Below, in pieces: positions 10,840 through 21,000 of a stretch of DNA of 64,000 bases. This stretch comes from Parapristionchus giblindavisi (taxonomy: Eukaryota; Nematoda; Chromadorea; Rhabditida; Diplogasteridae). The stretch covers positions 62,001 to 126,000 of the forward strand of contig CALSFV010000276.1 in the NCBI GenBank assembly GCA_943737045.1, given 5' to 3'. The position numbers and the translations under genes were made by a program. The notes under the pieces were generated by a model. That model made no database searches, had not been told where the DNA came from, and was given only the letters and a program-made list of their open reading frames with translations. How positions within the stretch are numbered: the first letter of the stretch is position 1; every line of letters starts with the position of its first letter.

Positions 10840-13770
10840 TCAAGGGATGAGAGCTCTGATATGCATAGCGCTCCACTTCTTACTCCTCGCCTCGCTGAGA
10901 AAGTTGACACCGATTGCGTTGCTGAAGGAATCGCTCCATCGCGTGATAGGCCGGCCCTTTCTTCTTTTCCTTCGTGGGAACCATTCGATTACAGATCGGC
11001 TCCACTTCCAGCAGTCGTCCTTCGCAATCTTGTATAACCAAGACCATTTCCTCATCTGAGCAGTGCGGACAAAATCCCGCACTCTAGTAGAATCTCGCAG
11101 CCGCTCATTGGAGACATGATCAAGTAAGGTACAGCCGATCATCCAACGCTCCATTCTACGTTGAGCCACCGACAATCGATTAATTTGTGATTTGGTCAGA
11201 GCCCAGCATTCACATGCATATAATACTGCTGGGAGAATGCAGCCGTTAAACAAGCGACGTTTGTGAGCCATAGGGATACCCCTGTTGACAAGAAAAGCGC
11301 GGTGTTTATGGAAAGCCCCAAACCCAGCTTGAATGCGTCTGCTAATTTCGCAATCATCCTTTCCGCTAACTGCGATTGCGCTTCCCAGATAAACGACCTT
11401 GTCTACTAATTTGACCACTTTCCCCCCTATTTTTACATCCCGCGGATTAGTTTTTGAAGTCATTCCGACAGTTTTGTCCCCATTTAGTACCAAACCCACT
11501 GTTCCCAGGGCCCGTTCTAATTCCCTCCCCATAGCCTGAATCTGCCTTTCATCGTGAGAGATGAGAACGGCGTCATCAGCAAAAAGAATATGAGATAGAA
11601 ACCGACCATTGATATTTATTCCCTTATTAGACCAATCCAAACTACGGAATGCCATATCAAGAACCGCGGTGAATAATCTTGGTGACAAACAATCCCCCTG
11701 CCTGACCCCTCTTCCCACCTTTATTTCAACTTCTTTTCCATTAACCACCACAACATTCCTACTTTCCAGTGAGAGATTTGCCAGGAAAGATACAACCTCC
11801 GAGGGAATTCCGTCCAACTCAACAGCCCTGAACACCGCCTCTGTGTATACACTGTCAAAGGCTTTAGATATGTCTACGAAGAGCAGATAAATCGGCAACC
11901 TGTAGTCAACACAGTAAGCAATGACAGTTTTGAGAGTATGAATGGCATCTATGGTAGAATGACCCATCCTAAACCCCATTTGTTCCCAACTTCTATTCCC
12001 GTCCAGCACTGGTGCATATCTCTTGTTGAGCAGTCCTGTTAGTGCTTTCTGTAATACAGGAAGCAAACTAATCGGTCTGTAGTTCTTAGTAAGAGTTGCG
12101 TCTCCAGATTTGGGCAAGAGTATTGTGCGTGAATCCCCAAAACCCGGAGGAATATTACCCTGAATGATATTATTGAAAAGATTGGTGAGAATGGGAACTA
12201 ATTGATCTACCCCCACCCGCAGCATCTCCCCCGTAATCCCGTCCTTCCCAGGGGCTTTGCCTGATTTGAAATACCGGAGTATTTGGTCTACTTCGGCTTC
12301 GCTGATGGGAATGAAAGGATCCCTCTCTATCTCCTCCCGATATCCTACACCACCATCACCACTATAGAGAGCATTGTAGAAAGACTGAAAGGCCTCCTCA
12401 ATGTCTACTTGAGTGAAAACTAATTCCCCCTTCCCGTCTCTAATGCGCGATATTCTATCCTTCCCGATTACCATTTTTTCAGCTGCTTTTTTAAAACTTT
12501 TCCCCTGTGAAATGGCTCCGTTTACATAGTGAAGATATGATTGGTCCCGATCGTTTTTAAACGATTCCCGAATAGCCCTATTGACGAGTAACCATTCCAC
12601 CCGTGAAACCCCTACTGCATCAATTTTGAGGTCTCTGCGCCGTTTCAATAAGTCCTTGGTCTTTTGTGAGATCCTACTACCCTGTGGCGTGAACGAAGTT
12701 GATATTTTCCCTGCTTGCTGTACCGCGGAAATCACATTCCCGTAGTCTAGATTCGCACCTCTACGCTTCAATTCTACATCTAAGCTGAATTTGAATAGAT
12801 CATTATTTAGGTGCGAATCTCCTCTAAGCGGTCTATTACACCCCCTTCGAAAACTGAATGGAAAATGAATGATAGATCTAACCAATCGGTGGTCGGTCGA
12901 GAAGTCGAACCGATTCACTACGCCCACATCTAGCACCCGAAGACCCTTCGGGAACAGAATGAAGTCTATTTCATTCCTAGTACGCCCATTTGGTGAAACC
13001 CAAGTGAATTTTCTATTGCTGCGTTTGCGAAAGAAACTGTTACCAACCTTAAGTTGCAACCTCTCACATAGGTCCACAACCATCTGCCCCTTTTCATTTC
13101 TAACCCCGTACCCGAACTTCCCAACAGCAGATTCCCCTGGCTCACAACGTCCTACTTTCCCATTTAAATCTCCTAGGATGACCTTTTGCACAAATCGATA
13201 TCGGTGACTACCTGAGACTGGACCGTGGAATATCCGCTCGACATCATGAAGGAACATGCTGTACTCGACCACGTCACCAGAAGCAGGCGCGTAGATCTGG
13301 AATAATCGAAGCAGGACTTTATCGGACACCGCTACATCAAGGAAACAGATCCTCGGAGACACAGCGCAAAATCGAACCACCTTCTGTTTTACCTCTCCAC
13401 TCACGATGAACCCCACTCCGGCAGTATGGTTCGGAAGGCGTGTTGAATGGTATAATCTACCATTACTCCATGATAGATCTTTCTCCGCCTCAGATGATCT
13501 TCGAACTTCGGACAAACCAACGATATCCACCTTGATATTCTTTAGGGCGTTTTCCAACTCCGTGATCCGCGAGTCCTTGCACAGCGTTAAACAGTTGAGT
13601 GTAGCAAGCGTGAGAACAGCCATGAACATGGTCAACACTGCCACGGTGACCAATCCGGCTTGGCAGGGATTCAAAAGACGGAGCTCAAATTCCGAACCGA
13701 CCGGCAAGTAACAGTGCGCCGAATAAGAATGAAAGATGGAGGAACGATCTCTCGTTCCTCCATCTTTCAA
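10840..13770 (-). CDS. RTE polyprotein: AP endonuclease plus reverse transcriptase
   Basis: A single 976-codon ORF with no break. The N-terminal part (about residues 50-290) is an APE-type endonuclease: TLNCLT, the Glu in VGLSEVRR, ILGDLNGKVG, NEIDFI and FSTDHR are the family signature blocks. The reverse transcriptase follows (about 480-760): LLPKSGDATLTKNYRPISLL, GFRMGHSTIDAIH, VDISKAFDSVY, GVRQGDCLSP and the catalytic FADD. The C-terminal region (ACECWALTKSQ, RRMERWMIG) matches the RTE tail. It should nick target DNA and reverse-transcribe its own RNA there. RTE-1 of C. elegans is similar in length. The first codons fall inside a perfect 17-bp inverted repeat, so the real start could be a later Met (for example in MFMAVLTLATLN). 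Confidence 0.93.
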   Translation of the reverse strand: MKDGGTRDRSSIFHSYSAHCYLPVGSEFELRLLNPCQAGLVTVAVLTMFMAVLTLATLNCLTLCKDSRITELENALKNIKVDIVGLSEVRRSSEAEKDLSWSNGRLYHSTRLPNHTAGVGFIVSGEVKQKVVRFCAVSPRICFLDVAVSDKVLLRLFQIYAPASGDVVEYSMFLHDVERIFHGPVSGSHRYRFVQKVILGDLNGKVGRCEPGESAVGKFGYGVRNEKGQMVVDLCERLQLKVGNSFFRKRSNRKFTWVSPNGRTRNEIDFILFPKGLRVLDVGVVNRFDFSTDHRLVRSIIHFPFSFRRGCNRPLRGDSHLNNDLFKFSLDVELKRRGANLDYGNVISAVQQAGKISTSFTPQGSRISQKTKDLLKRRRDLKIDAVGVSRVEWLLVNRAIRESFKNDRDQSYLHYVNGAISQGKSFKKAAEKMVIGKDRISRIRDGKGELVFTQVDIEEAFQSFYNALYSGDGGVGYREEIERDPFIPISEAEVDQILRYFKSGKAPGKDGITGEMLRVGVDQLVPILTNLFNNIIQGNIPPGFGDSRTILLPKSGDATLTKNYRPISLLPVLQKALTGLLNKRYAPVLDGNRSWEQMGFRMGHSTIDAIHTLKTVIAYCVDYRLPIYLLFVDISKAFDSVYTEAVFRAVELDGIPSEVVSFLANLSLESRNVVVVNGKEVEIKVGRGVRQGDCLSPRLFTAVLDMAFRSLDWSNKGININGRFLSHILFADDAVLISHDERQIQAMGRELERALGTVGLVLNGDKTVGMTSKTNPRDVKIGGKVVKLVDKVVYLGSAIAVSGKDDCEISRRIQAGFGAFHKHRAFLVNRGIPMAHKRRLFNGCILPAVLYACECWALTKSQINRLSVAQRRMERWMIGCTLLDHVSNERLRDSTRVRDFVRTAQMRKWSWLYKIAKDDCWKWSRSVIEWFPRRKRRKGRPITRWSDSFSNAIGVNFLSEARSKKWSAMHIRALIP
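13731..13768. other. Perfect 17-bp hairpin at the 5' end of the RTE
   Basis: Arms 13731-13747 and 13752-13768 are exact complements (GAAAGATGGAGGAACGA) around a 4-base loop. The hairpin covers codons 2-13 of the ORF, directly inside the 5' boundary. Confidence 0.9.
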
Positions 13771-13788
13771 GCGGTCTTCCTAATAATA

Positions 13789-14734
13789 ACAGACCCAAAA
13801 ATCTCTAAAATCGTGTTTCACACAAATGAAAAATTGGAAAAATCATGAATTAAAATGTGCAAAATCTTAAACGATCTAGCATAAACGCCGAGAAAACAAA
13901 AATACATCTTATTATACCGAAGAATGGATACATCTCGGCCAACAATCGGAAATAATAGCAATATCGCCTGCTTTTCAATCATTATACTCTCCTGATAAGG
14001 TAATCCGGTGATGATTTAAATGATAAGAAAAAGGCCAAGAGTGGGAAAAATCGAGGAGAGAGTACACGAAATTGAGGGAGTCTAGGATAGTCATAATGAC
14101 AATTGATCAATTGATCGAGATCAGATTAAGATGACTCAGTCGGTCTGATTCGGGTGTGTCCAATAATGTTTGATACAATACGAGATCTATTACGCACAAA
14201 TTGTATTTAATCTGCAGAAGTAAGCGTAGACGAGCCATGCATTTGAATCTCATTCAAATTTCTTACAATCTAAAAAAATAATACTTGATCTTTCGTCTAT
14301 TTTGTATTCTGTCAGTTATCATTGATCCTTCAGAAGCATTTCATTTTTGTTGAATTGTAGGAGTGATCACCCGCAGGACTTCGTGTGCCTTGGATAACTG
14401 GTTTTAACTTTACCCTTTACCTTTACAATTACACAGTATCATACAATGATCATCCTTGCGTACCAAATTATATTGTGAATCTTCTGTAACTCTCACCCAA
14501 TATATTGGTCATCCGATATGCATTGAAATACAAATAATTGTGGCAGAATGCTTTATCGATTGGCATACTATCATGATACGATAGAATGACTGAGAACGAT
14601 AAATATACGAATCAATCAATAATCAATTATTGATTATCTCCTCGTCTCTCGCTCATGGGCAGAGCCATCTTCTTGATCGGGAATTCTTAACAGACCTTAG
14701 CATAAGTGCGTATACTTAATGATTAAATATGAAC
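13789..14734. other. Gap between RTE and small membrane-protein gene
   Basis: AT-rich DNA with no exon I can support on either strand. Confidence 0.4.
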
Positions 14735-15842
14735 CTACTTATTCTCATCTCGTTTAGCCTTAGCTGTTTTTAAACTTCTTCCAGATAGTATCGACTCTGT
14801 AGCTGCTGATCTAACTTTATCATGAGCATACGGACCTTCGTGGTTGATCATTGCCTTCAATTTCATAGTAGAATGTTTCAATAACTATTCCGAATCATTT
14901 GGGGATATATTCAGAATTCAATGAAATTGTTAATAACCAGAGAATATTGTTACCTTCAATAACTTATTTGTTACATTACTCCATTTTTCCTTCAAGTCAT
15001 TCCTTTCGCTTTGTAACTTCTCCAACTTTCGCCTTACTTCCTTAATTTATCTACAGTAATCTATACCTGCCGCAATAATTATTCTATTATAAGGCAATCC
15101 ATGACTAATAAGGGAAGTATATAGGTCCGGTCCAGGACTTTGGGATGGACATGCCATTCGAAAGGTCTCCAAAATAGAAGACTTTTTCATATAGCTCATT
15201 TTCGCAGAATATCGTGAGGGGGGCAGAGTAATTTTTGAAGTTTTTTTTCGCCCTATAATAACACTCAATCTCTATGAGATTGAGAGCAAACATTGGTGGC
15301 TGGATGGATAAGAGGATTGTCCATATTTCATTTACCAAGAAAATCTAATTCGTGTTTTCAATTGTTTTTTTGTAACATTGGATGGTACTGGCGGTCGTTA
15401 ATGATGGAGACCCCGAATAATTCGTAAATATATTATGAAAGCGATTCATTTCCGATTTTAGCGATCCTAACGCACGGTTTACAGTAACTAGGATGATTCA
15501 TCTTCAAAGCTGTGATCAGAATAAAATCCAGCGTTGCATAAACCTCGGCTCGAAGAGAACTCAGAAGGATACGCCTTCGGCAAATGATATGTCATAATGT
15601 TTGTACTAAATACTCGCGGGTCTCTTATGACCTTATTATTATGGGTCTCTTATCTTTTATGACCAGTCCTCTCCACGTACGGAAAGAAATTGGAAATACA
15701 AAAACAATTGGAAATACTTGATTAGATTTTCATTATAAATTGTCATAAATTCTAATCATGCACATTATTATCATTGTAAATTAATAATAATAATAATATT
15801 AAATTTATCGTTTCTTGAACTTGAAAACAACCACATTTTGCG

Positions 15843-15880
<38 letters not shown>

Positions 15881-15912
15881 CGCAAAAAATTTTCGTCGAT
15901 CTTTCTTTTAAT

Positions 15913-15986
<74 letters not shown>

Positions 15987-16760
15987 ATTAAAAGAAAGAT
16001 CGACGAAAATAATTAAATACTGCTTTCGCAGCTACAAAAAAAAGTGCTCGTTAGGGTTGTTTACAATTGATGAATCAAGAGTATTCCATTTATTAATAAC
16101 TCGATTAGGTAAGATAGTTCTGAAATTATAATTATAGAATCATATTGTAGTGCAAACATTTCACAAATGATTTTTTTATATTTTTTTGTACATTTTTTAT
16201 ACATTCGAAAAATAGCAAAAGAAGTTGGACTTGTGCGGGAATGGCACTTGCAAGCAAAATAAATATAGACAATTCTCCTATCCATCCAACCACCAATGTT
16301 TGCTTCCGATCTCATAGAGACCGAGAAACGTCAGAAATATTCAAATTACACTGCCCTTGGGGCATTCTACGAAAATGATCAACATCCAAAAGTCTTCTAT
16401 TTTGGAGCCCTATCGAATGACATATGTCCAATCCCGAAGTCTACTTCCCTTGTAAGGAAATTATTAACTCCGCTATCAGCGTCTACCTTAATCCATAAGG
16501 GCCGTAACCCAACCCTACAGTACATGAGCACAATTACCGTATTTCTGTCCTACAGTAAACTCACCAAGAGCTTCACATAATAATAGATGATACCGCAGCT
16601 CAGTCCACATATTAATGACATTGCTACTATGATAGTAAAAGTTGATAGCTCTTAAAGATCAAAGATCAACTTGACACCAAAGATCAATCTCACCATTTTT
16701 CGATTGATCAAGAACTTCATATAACTCTGGCTTCTCCAGCTCTTCATCAGTAGAATTCAT
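14735..16760 (-). CDS. Small single-pass membrane protein with coiled coil, unrecognised
   Basis: Four exons: 16760-16694, 16626-16565, 15040-14954, 14884-14735, 366 nt in consistent phase, 121 aa. Residues 1-22 ([19 protein letters not shown]...) are acidic. Residues 23-43 ([21 protein letters not shown]) form a hydrophobic helix. Residues 44-72 ([20 protein letters not shown]...) look like a charged coiled coil. The last 49 residues are basic ([20 protein letters not shown]...) and end at TAG. No Cys-rich or catalytic motif is visible and I cannot name a family. Donors are clear (GTGAGA, GTGAGT, GTAACA); the acceptors of exons 3 and 4 (ATTAAG, AATAG) are weaker, so these two boundaries, or a missed exon in the 1.5-kb intron 2, are the main uncertainty. 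Exon 3 ends LLK and exon 4 starts LLK, which could hint at a misplaced acceptor. Confidence 0.6.
15836..15887. repeat. (AT)n hairpin 1
   Basis: TTTTGCGTAAT and its exact complement flank an uninterrupted AT run of about 30 bases. Confidence 0.9.
15889..16010. repeat. (AT)n hairpin 2
   Basis: Two exactly complementary 28-base arms (left arm starts ATTTTCGTCGATC at 15889, right arm ends at 16010) flank a pure AT run of about 66 bases. It abuts hairpin 1. Confidence 0.9.
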
Positions 16761-18094
16761 TGTAATCGAAAGAAGAGGAAGAGACTGTTCACAATGAAAT
16801 AATGATACGAAAATGAATGTAGAACCAATTCAATAAATAACCAAATTCTCATTCGAAGAATTTGTAATCTGATTAACAGATTTTATAATCTTATTTGGCC
16901 TCGGACTAGTCCCAAAATTTCTCGAATTAGATTGCAATTAGTTTCTGATTAGATCGAAAACGATATGCCTGAGTTATATGCAATAATTATCGAATATTAA
17001 AAGTTTAAAGCTCTTTATTCTAGCCGGCAGAATAATGAAACACAACCAATCGTGTGCGGGGGGACGGGTTTCTTGCTCAGCGAAACAGCAACGAAATGAA
17101 TTATATATCGACGACTGTGTGTACATAGTGTATAATGATATTCATTAACAATCAATCGATAAAAGAAAAGAATGCAGATAGATCATTGTGCAATCAATAA
17201 AATATTGTGTGCGTGTGTCTGTTGTGTACTTGTGCTGCATATGCATAGTAGGTATATGGTATATATGGTGTGGTGAGGAGTGCGTCGTGTGGTTTCTGTG
17301 AATTCACAAATGTAGACAAACAAATTGAGAGTGTGTGTGGATGTGGATGGATATTGCAAATGACGTTCAACGTGTACAAAGAAAATGAGGAAGTGAAGAA
17401 AAGTAAAGAAATTTTGCAAATGCTGAAAAAAATGAACAGAAACAGTGAGAAATCATGAGAGATAGGACACAACCGAGAGAGATAGACAAATTCAGATTGA
17501 AACTGAAATAAATATAGTTAGATCTTAGATGGAGTATGAGAGAAAATATGGGCGTGGCTTATACAATTGGTAGTTTTGACTCGTTTACGCGAATTAAATT
17601 TTATATATAAGAGAATGGAGAGATAGACGACACATGAAAAGTGACAAATACAGTATGTATACTATGCAACTATGAATGATTTGCGTTTATTTATAAAAAA
17701 ATCGATAAGGGGACAGGGCATAGAGACAGAGAGGGTAGGGGATGGGGATGTACACCGGTATGTCGAACTAATGGAGAGTTTTGCACAGAGTGAGTCAGTC
17801 TGGATAATGAGAAAGATACGTGGCGAATGCACGCACATTCATACACTGACTGACAGAAAAGAGGAGATGGGGTCGGAGGAAAATATTAACATATATAGTT
17901 CTCAATAAATGAAATCGAGTAAATCAAGTACAAATGAAAAAGAAGAAGAGTAGGTGAGAAAGTATGTACATGTTTGAAGTGACACTTAATTAATGCCAAT
18001 TGAACAATATATTGATGACAACAAAACGGGGACGGGGCTCACAGAGCCATTCTCGTATATCTTTGTGAGTGTGTCTGTGTGTGTTTGTGCATAT
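16761..18094. other. Gap between small gene and crim-1 3' end
   Basis: No exon found. Contains GT-rich stretches (17205-17345, 18061-18090) and a TATA-like TTTATATATAAG at about 17600 with nothing recognisable downstream. Confidence 0.4.
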
Positions 18095-21000
18095 TCAAGG
18101 ATTGCCACCCAAATGTCTTGGTGTTGTCTTCGGCGACGAAGTGGGCGTACCGCGGAATCCAAAGATTCCACCGCCAAATTGACGCCTCAGAGACGCCGGC
18201 GTCCCGACACCAGTGAGTGGAGCCGTATCCGATTGACCCGAACCGTGACCCGACGACGATTCTGATGGGCAGCCGGTGGAACCGCAATCGGATTCACTGC
18301 AAATACGGACTTCAATCTACCGTAACCCGAATAGAAGCAAAACGTACGCTGTACACAGTAGACTATCATTATGTTCACTACTACACATGGGTGGTGGTGG
18401 AAGACACAATTCATTTGCTCCCATAGCATCTGTTGTATTATGATCCCAATGGTCGATTAGTAGATGAGGTTGTGATCCGAGTTTGCGTGTGGCTGATAGA
18501 AGCACACCAGAGTTCACCTTCGATAGACTACCACACTTCTGAAATTTACATTTTACATGATGTCGTCACTTTCACCCAAAGATAGTAAGTCCGATCGCTC
18601 ACCTTATGAGCAGCCTTTCTCTTCTTGTACAAGAATAAGATGGCAGCGATGAATAGAGCAAGAAGAATGAGTCCACAAAGGGATAGAGATACTACAGTCA
18701 ATGCAGATGGTGTAGATGATGATGAAGATGAAGGAAGAACCAGAGAACCATTCCCTTCACCAAATGATGCCCATCCACTATCTGAATAGAATACAATCAA
18801 TAGTTACAGTATCCCCCGACATGAATATGGTAGGAAAATCTAACCCTTGAACACATTGTGCTAACTATTAAATATCAGCTACAGTATTACAGTATACAAT
18901 ACAAAGGTCGCGGTAACAACAAAGTAGATCACCAACCTTTGCAAAGTGGACAGCACTGTCCCGAGATCGTCACAGGATCTGAGCACTCCGGACACACGAG
19001 CTCGCGACATATCTGTAAGATTATCGATTGGTTCAAAATTATAGTGTGACGAGGTTACGGTAGCCGTCTATTCGCACTCACCGTCTGTCCACCCGCTACA
19101 CAACTGCAGTTTCTGCACGCTCCATCTCGCCATTCTTCGTGGACGGAATAGACAGCATTGCCATAAGTACATACTGCATCTGGAGCTAGTACATCTGCAA
19201 TGAATGTTTTTGGTATTAAAATATAATTTAAAATATTTAAAATATAATATATGTCGCACAATCTAATAGATATAGAGTATACGTACAAGAATATGAAACA
19301 GCACAAATACAGCATTCCCATGCAATCTACAGTACCCAACATCGTAACTACAGTATACCTGAACAAACCGGACAGCATCGTCCCTTCAGCACGAGTGGGA
19401 CTCCACGACACGACTTGAGCTCATCGCACGTCTGACGGAAGCACTCAGTCTTGCCTGAACAAGTGCATTAGAGATCAAAGATCAAAGATCAACCGACCTC
19501 CTTTGCATTTACAAGATGTGCAATCGTTGGTTCTCCATGTGGCACCAGATGCCCTCGCGACACCTCCTTCATCTGTACAAGCCTCGACGATAGAGGAATC
19601 AGATGAAGGAGATGAATCATCGTCTGTGGTTGGACATCTGAACGATGAATGATGATGATGATGAAGTCTATCTAATCTAATCTATCTATCAAACGATGTT
19701 ACTCTTCATTTTGATCATTTCGATAAAAGAATGGCTCAAAACCGACTACGAGTAAAATGCTATGAAAGAGTACTAAAATTACAGTTAATCAATTACCCCT
19801 ACCGTACTGTCAAACAATCCAACCACCGTAATCAATAAATCGATATGAATACTTACGTGGGACAGCATTGATTGGTTGGATCGACAAGGAGAGGTTGGGT
19901 ACAGGGAACGGGTGGACAAGCTGATGATACACGACAGAGGACATGGCCTACACGACATGTGCATGACACACATGGAGCTAGCTGTAATATGACCAAATTA
20001 GAAAGATCAAAAATCAGTTTGGAAAAGACAAAGATTAAAGCCTAATTGCGAATCCAAATCTCACAAAACCAGACACTTTCGTGTTACTTAATTGCCTTAT
20101 AGTTCAGAAACTCTATGTCGCAACAGTATTACGATGAAAGTCGCAAAATAAATATAATAAAATGTTAGATTGGCAATCAAGTGTTCACATTGTTTCGAAT
20201 GTATTATAGCAGAGACAGCATTCATTACGGTGCCTCGCAGTCTAATATTCTAGATTTGTAAAAAAAATGACACACCTGCCACGTCTCTCCATCCGTGAAC
20301 AATCGTCCCGTTCCAGGCGATTGGCATACCTACAGCAATTAAATCATCAATTAATCGATAATCGCAATCTCAATTACCGTATGCTCGTGCTTCGATGAGA
20401 GGCTCTTCGAGGCGGGAGCCAGTGCCGTTGAAGCAGCTGATGACGATGAGGTAGATGTGTCTACTGTACACGATGGACAGCAAGCACCTGTATTACCGTA
20501 ATTAAGCGATATTCTCAAGAATTCAATCCTTATACAAGAAAACACTGGGTTAAGTATAGGAAACCAGTGATAAGCATGTTTCACTATCTACTCTTAACAT
20601 GTAAATCACATTCAAAACGATATAGTCATATCTTCCACATCAAGCCACTAAAATACAATCGCATACCTTCCTCTTGTGTCCATGAATCTTCTGGGCATTC
20701 ATTGGGTCGTTCGGGACACGAGATCAGAGAGCAGAACTCCTACAACGATCATTGTTGGTTACCGTACATTTCAAAGACTCTCTGAGTCTCGAAGGAAATT
20801 ATCGATACCGTATACCTGTTGTTGTTCACAGAAGCAGTGTCTACATCCATCATTCCACCATTCTCCTCCATCACGAGAGATCACTTTACCCGTTGGAGAC
20901 AGGGAGACACAACGGTCCTGGAGAGTGTAAATCTATTTTTTTTTAATTTCTCTCAAATTTCAATATCACACTTTGTATGCAGAAATTAACGGGTATTCCG

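Larger units (their letters stand above)
10802..13779 (-). mobile_element. Full-length RTE-clade non-LTR retrotransposon
   Basis: A 2978-bp insertion bounded by a perfect 9-bp duplication CTAATAATA (10793-10801 and 13780-13788). On the minus strand it opens about nine bases before the ORF start, carries one ORF, and ends in short tandem AAATCGT/AATCGT units. A very short 5' UTR and a microsatellite tail in place of poly(A) are typical of the RTE clade. The intact ORF and perfect duplication suggest a recent insertion. Confidence 0.88.
15105..16450. repeat. Large diverged palindrome in intron 2 of the small gene
   Basis: About 220 bases at 15105-15325 reappear in inverted orientation at about 16265-16450, with roughly three quarters identity by eye. 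Both arms encode a related stretch when read outward (KVFYFG-LSN...IPKS), suggesting that the repeat derives from coding sequence. The centre holds the AT hairpins. It may be an old inverted-repeat transposon; I cannot fix its ends. Confidence 0.6.
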
